A DNA stretch of 64,000 nt, from the NCBI GenBank assembly GCA_029242715.1, contig JAQWTL010000018.1, positions 90,718-154,717 on the forward strand, written 5' to 3'. A model generated the notes under the pieces. It was not told the DNA's origin, did not search any database, and saw only the letters and a list, made by a program, of their open reading frames with translations. This document shows positions 59,722-64,000 of this stretch, piece by piece; within the stretch, counting starts at the first letter, position 1; each line of letters opens with the position of its first letter. Position numbers and translations under genes: made by a program. This stretch comes from Phycisphaerales bacterium (lineage in GTDB: Bacteria; Planctomycetota; Phycisphaerae; Phycisphaerales; SM1A02).

Positions 59722-60894
59722 TCAGTCCCGTTCCACAAGCATGGAGACCGCATTGCCTCCACCAAGGCAAAGGCTTGCGATGCCGCGTTTGGCATCAACT
59801 CGTTTCATCTGGTGAAGCAGAGTGGTCAAGACGCGTGCACCTGAGCCGCCAATGGGGTGACCAAGAGCAATACCACCGCCACAGATGTTGACTTTATCTT
59901 CGTCGAGTCCCAGGTAACGGATATTGGCCAGCGCCTGAGCGGCGAAGGCCTCGTTGATTTCGTAGAGATCGATGTCGTCCTTGGAAAGCTGGTGTCGTGC
60001 GAGTAGCGCCTCGATACCAAGCCCCGGTGCCTCAAAGAGGTTCTTTGGCTCTACGCCCTGGGTATGGGTTCCCAGTATCCGAGCCATGGGAGTTACACCC
60101 ATTTTTCCAGCCGCCTCTTCACTGGCTACGAGGACTGCAGCAGCACCATCACTGATCTGTGAAGCGTTACCCGCCGTCACTGTGCCATCTTTCTTGAAAG
60201 CTGGTCGCAGTTTGCCAAGACCATCGGCCGTCGAGTCACCGCGAATACCTTCGTCCTGAGTGACGTCTGCTTTCTGTTTGATCGACTTGGCTTCCAGTGG
60301 CAGGATCTCGTCCTTGAACCAACCCTCCTCAGTCGCCTTTGCTGCACGTTGGTGAGAACGCGCGGAGAAGGCGTCCATGTCTTCGCGTGTGATCCCGACC
60401 TTGTCGGCAGTGTGTTCTGCTGCGAATCCCATGCCCCATTCTTCGAAGGCGCAAGTCAATCCATCATGGGCCATGTGGTCAACCAGAGTTCCGTCACCGA
60501 ATTTCAGGCCTGCACGGACATGCGCCAGATGTGGAGAAGCGGACATGTTCTCGAAGCCGCCCGCAAGAACCACGGCGTTGTCACCTGCCCGAATCGACTG
60601 ATCAGCAAGCATCGCGCTCTGCAGCCCTGAACCACAGACCTTGTTGATCGTCTGGGCGTTCAGCGTGTGTGGAAGACCGGCCTTGAGTCCTGCCTGGCGG
60701 GCTGGATTCTGTCCCAGTCCAGCCTGGAGAACACACCCCATGATGCATTCATCAATTCGATCAGGATGGCCTGATTCTTCGAGGATCGCCTTGATCACCA
60801 TTGCTCCCAACTGGGGGGAGGGGACCCGGCTGAGTCCACCCATGAAACGGCCGATAGGTGTGCGACGAGCGGCAAGAATGACGGAATGGCTCAT
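59722..60894 (-). CDS. Acetyl-CoA acetyltransferase (thiolase)
   Basis: A 390-residue thiolase: catalytic cysteines in NKVCGSGLQS (Cys87) and CLGGGNAVS, the histidine in NEAFAAQAL and GHPIGGSGARVLT. It joins or splits acetoacetyl-CoA. The degradative or biosynthetic direction cannot be determined; the length and the AAGLKAGLPHT region fit biosynthetic (AtoB/PhaA-like) enzymes. ATG 60894 has GGGAGA eight bases upstream and gives the usual start SHSVILAARRTPIG. Divergent from fbp. Confidence 0.94.
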   Translation of the reverse strand: MSHSVILAARRTPIGRFMGGLSRVPSPQLGAMVIKAILEESGHPDRIDECIMGCVLQAGLGQNPARQAGLKAGLPHTLNAQTINKVCGSGLQSAMLADQSIRAGDNAVVLAGGFENMSASPHLAHVRAGLKFGDGTLVDHMAHDGLTCAFEEWGMGFAAEHTADKVGITREDMDAFSARSHQRAAKATEEGWFKDEILPLEAKSIKQKADVTQDEGIRGDSTADGLGKLRPAFKKDGTVTAGNASQISDGAAAVLVASEEAAGKMGVTPMARILGTHTQGVEPKNLFEAPGLGIEALLARHQLSKDDIDLYEINEAFAAQALANIRYLGLDEDKVNICGGGIALGHPIGGSGARVLTTLLHQMKRVDAKRGIASLCLGGGNAVSMLVERD

Positions 60895-61006
60895 TGAAAT
60901 GGTCTCCCGGGCGGGTCCCGCCAAGAGGCAGGCAATGATCGTTACAATTCATATCTTCACTGTTGCCGACGGGCGATCCGCCGGCGAACGGGGCATCCTA
61001 TACGAC

Positions 61007-62002
61007 ATGCCATGGACTGATGACAACCTGATGTCCCTCCAGAGCCATGTGCTCGTTGAGGAACGCCACCACCCGGAGGCCACGGGCGATTTCACGTGGA
61101 TTCTCTCGGCGATTTCGCTGGCGACCAAGACGATCGGCAACAAGGTTCGCCGCGCTCGCATCGAAGATGTTATCGGTGAGCTGAACGAGAGCAATATCCA
61201 GGGCGAAAAGCAGCAGAAGCTGGATGTAATCTCCAACGAAATCATCAAGGCCTGCCTGGGAAGTCGCGCCAATATCGGTGCTCTGGTTTCAGAAGAAGAT
61301 GAAACACCGACCGTGCTTCGAAGTCATAGTGAAGGCGGCCGCTATGCCGTTCTTTTTGATCCACTGGATGGGTCCTCGAATCTGGACGTATCCGTCGGTG
61401 TTGGAACCATCTTCAGCGTTGTTCGACTGGGCGAAGGTGTGAAAGGTACTCCCGAGAACATGATTCTCACCCCCGAGTCGAAACAGGTGGCAGCAGGGTA
61501 CGTGCTCTATGGATCTTCAACTGTCTTCGTTTTGACAACAGGTCAGGGTGTCGACATGTTCGTCCTGGATCACTCGATCGGCGCCTTCGTTCTTGTAAAG
61601 CGTGATCTTCAGATTCCCAGTACTCGCAAGATCTACTCGATCAATGAAGCCTATGCAGATCGTTTCCCGGACGCCTATCGATCCTATCTCGACTGGGCGC
61701 ACGAAGAAGGTTATTCAAGCCGATACATCGGATCGATGGTTGCTGATGTGCATCGCACCCTCCTCAAGGGTGGTGTCTTCATCTATCCACCAACCAATGA
61801 TCGTCCAGAAGGCAAGCTCCGCTACCTGTATGAAGCCATGCCGATGAGCATGATCATTGAGCAGGCCGGTGGTAGATCCATTGCCGGTGATCAGGGCCGA
61901 CTACTGGATATCAAACCGACTTCGCTCCATGAACGCATACCTGTCGTGATGGGATCTTCTATTGAAGTCGATCACGTCGAACGTTTTCTCTCACATTCAT
62001 GA
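61007..62002 (+). CDS. fbp: Fructose-1,6-bisphosphatase, class I
   Basis: A 331-residue gluconeogenic phosphatase. The metal-binding signature VSEEDE and LFDPLDGSSNLDVSVGVGTIFSV are diagnostic of class I, and the substrate loop YIGSMVADVHRTLLKGGVFIYP and GKLRYLYEAMPMSMIIEQAGG follow. ATG 61007 is the likely start; ATG 61031 is an alternative; the ribosome binding site is poor (GGGG). Works with transketolase and GAPDH, also in this window, in central carbon flow, although they are not adjacent. Confidence 0.95.
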   Translation: MPWTDDNLMSLQSHVLVEERHHPEATGDFTWILSAISLATKTIGNKVRRARIEDVIGELNESNIQGEKQQKLDVISNEIIKACLGSRANIGALVSEEDETPTVLRSHSEGGRYAVLFDPLDGSSNLDVSVGVGTIFSVVRLGEGVKGTPENMILTPESKQVAAGYVLYGSSTVFVLTTGQGVDMFVLDHSIGAFVLVKRDLQIPSTRKIYSINEAYADRFPDAYRSYLDWAHEEGYSSRYIGSMVADVHRTLLKGGVFIYPPTNDRPEGKLRYLYEAMPMSMIIEQAGGRSIAGDQGRLLDIKPTSLHERIPVVMGSSIEVDHVERFLSHS

Positions 62003-62042
62003 AACCAGTCAGCAACCTGACCTGAACGGAACCAGATCCGCG

Positions 62043-63590
62043 ATGAGTACCGCCACAGCCAGCAGCATCACGCTTCCTCGCAACGAAAACCAGGCCTTTG
62101 GGATCGGGCAGTACGCCTGTGAATTCATGCAGACGGGTGATCCGTCTGATGCTGTCAAGCATCGCACGATTCAGTTCTTCACAGACAGTGTCCTCTGTGG
62201 CCTGTCGGCCCTGGCGCTTCAAACGAATGCACCAGTTGTTCTCCGGGATGAAGCATTGAGCTATCGAGTTGATGGTGGTGCCAGCGTCTTTGGTTCAACT
62301 GAAAGTCTGGCCCCCGAAAAAGCCATCCTGGCCAATGCCAGCGCCGTCCGGGAATGGGACAGCAATGGAACCAACTTCGGTTACAACCCCGCGCTGGGTC
62401 ATACCGCAGGTGAATTCGGTCACAACGATTTCTATGCCGTACCCGTTGCAGCTGCACAGGTCGCTGGTCTTGATGGTGCCGCCGCCTTGCGAGGCATGAT
62501 CTGCCTGGATGAAATCCGGGGCCGCCTTGCGGAAGTCTTCAGTCTCAAGACCTACAAGATTGATCATGTTGTACATGGTGCGATCGGATCTGCAGCTGTT
62601 TATGGTGCGATGCTGGGTGCAACACCTGAGCAGATCGAATCGGCCATCGGCATGGTCGTTGCTCATTACATTCCATGGCGTGCAATCCGAGCCGGCAAAC
62701 AGTTGTCTGATTCAAAGGGTGCCTCGGCAGCCATCAGCACCGAGGTTGCCATCCTTGCAATGAAGCGATCCATGAATGGATTCGTCGGCCCGAAGGACAT
62801 CTTCCGCAACCCGGAGGCCATCTGGCGGCAATTCGAACCCACTGATGGTGACAGCCCCTTCGATCTGGTGCTTTCTACTGGCGGCGATGACTTCGCGGTC
62901 ATGGGCATGCACTTCAAGCTGGGCCTCTACGAACATCAGTCCGCAGGCGCTCTTCAGGGACTCATCGATCTGGTTTCGGCCAATCCGACTGTCCTGGAGA
63001 ACCCTGATTCGATCAAGGGCATCACGATCGTTGCCTATGAACCGGCCTTCGGAATCATTGGTGATCCTGCCAAACGTGATCCCAAGACACGACAGAGCGC
63101 CGATCACTCCATGGTCTACATCGTCTCGACGATGCTTCGAAAGGCCATCGAGCATGCCGCCGCCAAGGGAAGCGGAGCCTTGGCCGATGGCAATGACGCC
63201 TGGTGGAAACTGCTGATGCTTGCTCCGATTGATTACGGACGTGACGCCATCACTGATACCGCTACCCGTGCCTTGATGGACAAGATCCACTTCGAACACG
63301 GCGGCAAGGACTACGACGATCGCTATCCGGATGGCATTCCAACCTCCATGGTCATCGAGATGACTGATGGCAACCGCTACGACAGTGGTCTGGTGATGTA
63401 TCCCTCTGGTCATGCCCGCAACACGACCGCAGATCTTGATGACATCCTGCTGCACAAGGCCTCGCTTCTGGGAGCCATTGCGATGGCTGATTCAACGACC
63501 ATCATCGATCGATGCAATGGCATCGAGTCAGCAGGTTCCCTGGATGGCCTCTGGGATGTAAAGATCCTTCAACGGGATCCGGTGGACTGA
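62043..63590 (+). CDS. MmgE/PrpD-family protein (2-methylcitrate dehydratase-like)
   Basis: A 515-residue member of the MmgE/PrpD family: the helical N-terminal domain starts with the usual FFTDSVLCGLSALAL and has ANASAVREWDSNGT, then GHNDFYAVPVAAAQ, followed by the AIGMVVAHYIPWRAIRAGKQLSDSKGASAA substrate region and a C-terminal domain with ADHSMVYIVSTMLRKA. PrpD dehydrates 2-methylcitrate in propionate use, and related proteins act on citrate or itaconate-like acids. No prpB or prpC is next to it, so the substrate is open. Starts 40 bases after fbp. Confidence 0.88.
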   Translation: MSTATASSITLPRNENQAFGIGQYACEFMQTGDPSDAVKHRTIQFFTDSVLCGLSALALQTNAPVVLRDEALSYRVDGGASVFGSTESLAPEKAILANASAVREWDSNGTNFGYNPALGHTAGEFGHNDFYAVPVAAAQVAGLDGAAALRGMICLDEIRGRLAEVFSLKTYKIDHVVHGAIGSAAVYGAMLGATPEQIESAIGMVVAHYIPWRAIRAGKQLSDSKGASAAISTEVAILAMKRSMNGFVGPKDIFRNPEAIWRQFEPTDGDSPFDLVLSTGGDDFAVMGMHFKLGLYEHQSAGALQGLIDLVSANPTVLENPDSIKGITIVAYEPAFGIIGDPAKRDPKTRQSADHSMVYIVSTMLRKAIEHAAAKGSGALADGNDAWWKLLMLAPIDYGRDAITDTATRALMDKIHFEHGGKDYDDRYPDGIPTSMVIEMTDGNRYDSGLVMYPSGHARNTTADLDDILLHKASLLGAIAMADSTTIIDRCNGIESAGSLDGLWDVKILQRDPVD

Positions 63591-63593
63591 CAA

Positions 63594-63785
63594 CTACTCG
63601 GTTGCCGTCTCCTTGGCGGGTGCGCCAGCATCTGCGCCCGGCGCGAGGTTGAGTTGATCCTGCAGCCATGGCCCCATGAAGTAGATGGCGATTCCGATTC
63701 CGACGAATCCCAGCACGAGCAGTAGCCACAGAAGAACCTTGCCCGGGCCAGTGGCTGATGTTTCATTAGTAGTGGTATCGCTCAT
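63594..63785 (-). CDS. 63-residue single-span membrane protein
   Basis: A small protein with a Thr/Asn/Ser-rich N terminus, one membrane helix (about 17-37, VLLWLLLVLGFVGIGIAIYFMG) and an Ala/Glu-rich end. GAGGAG seven to ten bases before ATG 63785 is a strong ribosome binding site and decides for this start over one at 63863. It follows the truncated membrane-protein gene at 63847 on the same strand, with which it may form an operon. Function unknown. Confidence 0.75.
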   Translation of the reverse strand: MSDTTTNETSATGPGKVLLWLLLVLGFVGIGIAIYFMGPWLQDQLNLAPGADAGAPAKETATE

Positions 63786-63846
63786 GTCGGTCTCCTCGTT
63801 GGTGATGGGGAATCCTAACAGGGGAGTCGCGTCTCGAGCAGCTGGT

Positions 63847-64000
63847 TCAGGACTTGATGACACCCTTGAGATTGACCCAAGTGAATGTTCCCAGGGCTAT
63901 TGAGAACATGAGCAGGCCGATCCAGGTCAGTGCATGGCCATTACCAAGCCACATGAAGACGCAGCCAGTGATACCCAATGCGCCCGTGGTAGAAGCCAGC
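63847..64000 (-). CDS. C-terminal part of a membrane protein (cut by window end)
   Basis: The last 50 residues of a minus-strand gene that continues beyond the window. They hold two hydrophobic stretches (ALGITGCVFMWLG and WIGLLMFSIALGTFTWV) and end VNLKGVIKS before a TGA stop. The density of hydrophobic residues and the compact ending show an integral membrane protein; no family can be named. Stop codon 63847-63849. Confidence 0.6.
   Translation of the reverse strand, partial: LASTTGALGITGCVFMWLGNGHALTWIGLLMFSIALGTFTWVNLKGVIKS

Overview
The window looks like chromosomal DNA of a Gram-negative planctomycete, most probably of class Phycisphaerae. Three secreted proteins (9657-11555, 12911-14317, 16221-17282) end in paired dockerin-like calcium repeats of the form D-x-[DN]-G-[DN]-G-x-x-x-V-[DN]-D-[LIV]-L, a C-terminal signature common in that class. 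About a dozen lipobox lipoproteins, a TolC-like protein, an LptB ATPase and TolQ/TolR-like proteins show that there are two membranes. The assignment is from memory of these families; no search was run. Housekeeping genes predominate, and I see no CRISPR array, insertion sequence, phage gene or rRNA.

1-18.3 kb: a metallophosphoesterase, queF-rdgB (overlapping), a TPR lipoprotein, transketolase, dnaN with a strong terminator, a secreted redoxin paired with a DsbD-alpha-like protein, a rhodanese-fold lipoprotein without the active-site cysteine, an MBL hydrolase, a secreted sugar-dehydrogenase-like protein, tRNA-Ile(GAT), malate dehydrogenase, two further secreted repeat proteins, a MOSC protein, a potassium channel and GAPDH.

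18.4-31.7 kb is the unusual part. After a lipoprotein subtilase comes a run of 16 same-strand genes, many overlapping by 1-4 bases, almost all envelope proteins: small lipoproteins, secreted helical proteins, a minimal TolQ/TolR/proline-rich (TonB-like) trio, a sigma-factor-like gene with a membrane partner, and then YcfL-like, LpoB-like, CsgG-like and CsgG+DUF4384 proteins. A two-gene module (small lipoprotein plus small secreted helical protein) occurs at both ends as diverged paralogues, which suggests that the whole stretch is one functional locus. I read it as an undescribed energised envelope system under its own sigma factor; its function is unknown.

31.7-52 kb: cobalamin adenosyltransferase, a stand-alone ATP synthase gamma gene, a PhnP-like hydrolase, a ThiD2-ThiE fusion, leucyl aminopeptidase, low-molecular-weight phosphatase, a string of unrecognised genes leading to lptB and a PEGA lipoprotein, a class IV aminotransferase, dnaE, a receiver-GAF protein, and a tightly overlapped operon of an orphan beta-class DNA methyltransferase, a phosphoesterase and tsaB.

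52-64 kb: a TolC-like/HlyD-like export pair without a visible pump, ubiX, a yeast-FCY1-like cytosine deaminase, a non-canonical Nramp-family transporter, a large lipoprotein, thiolase, fructose-1,6-bisphosphatase, a PrpD-family protein, a 63-residue membrane protein, and the C-terminal end of a further membrane protein cut by the window edge.
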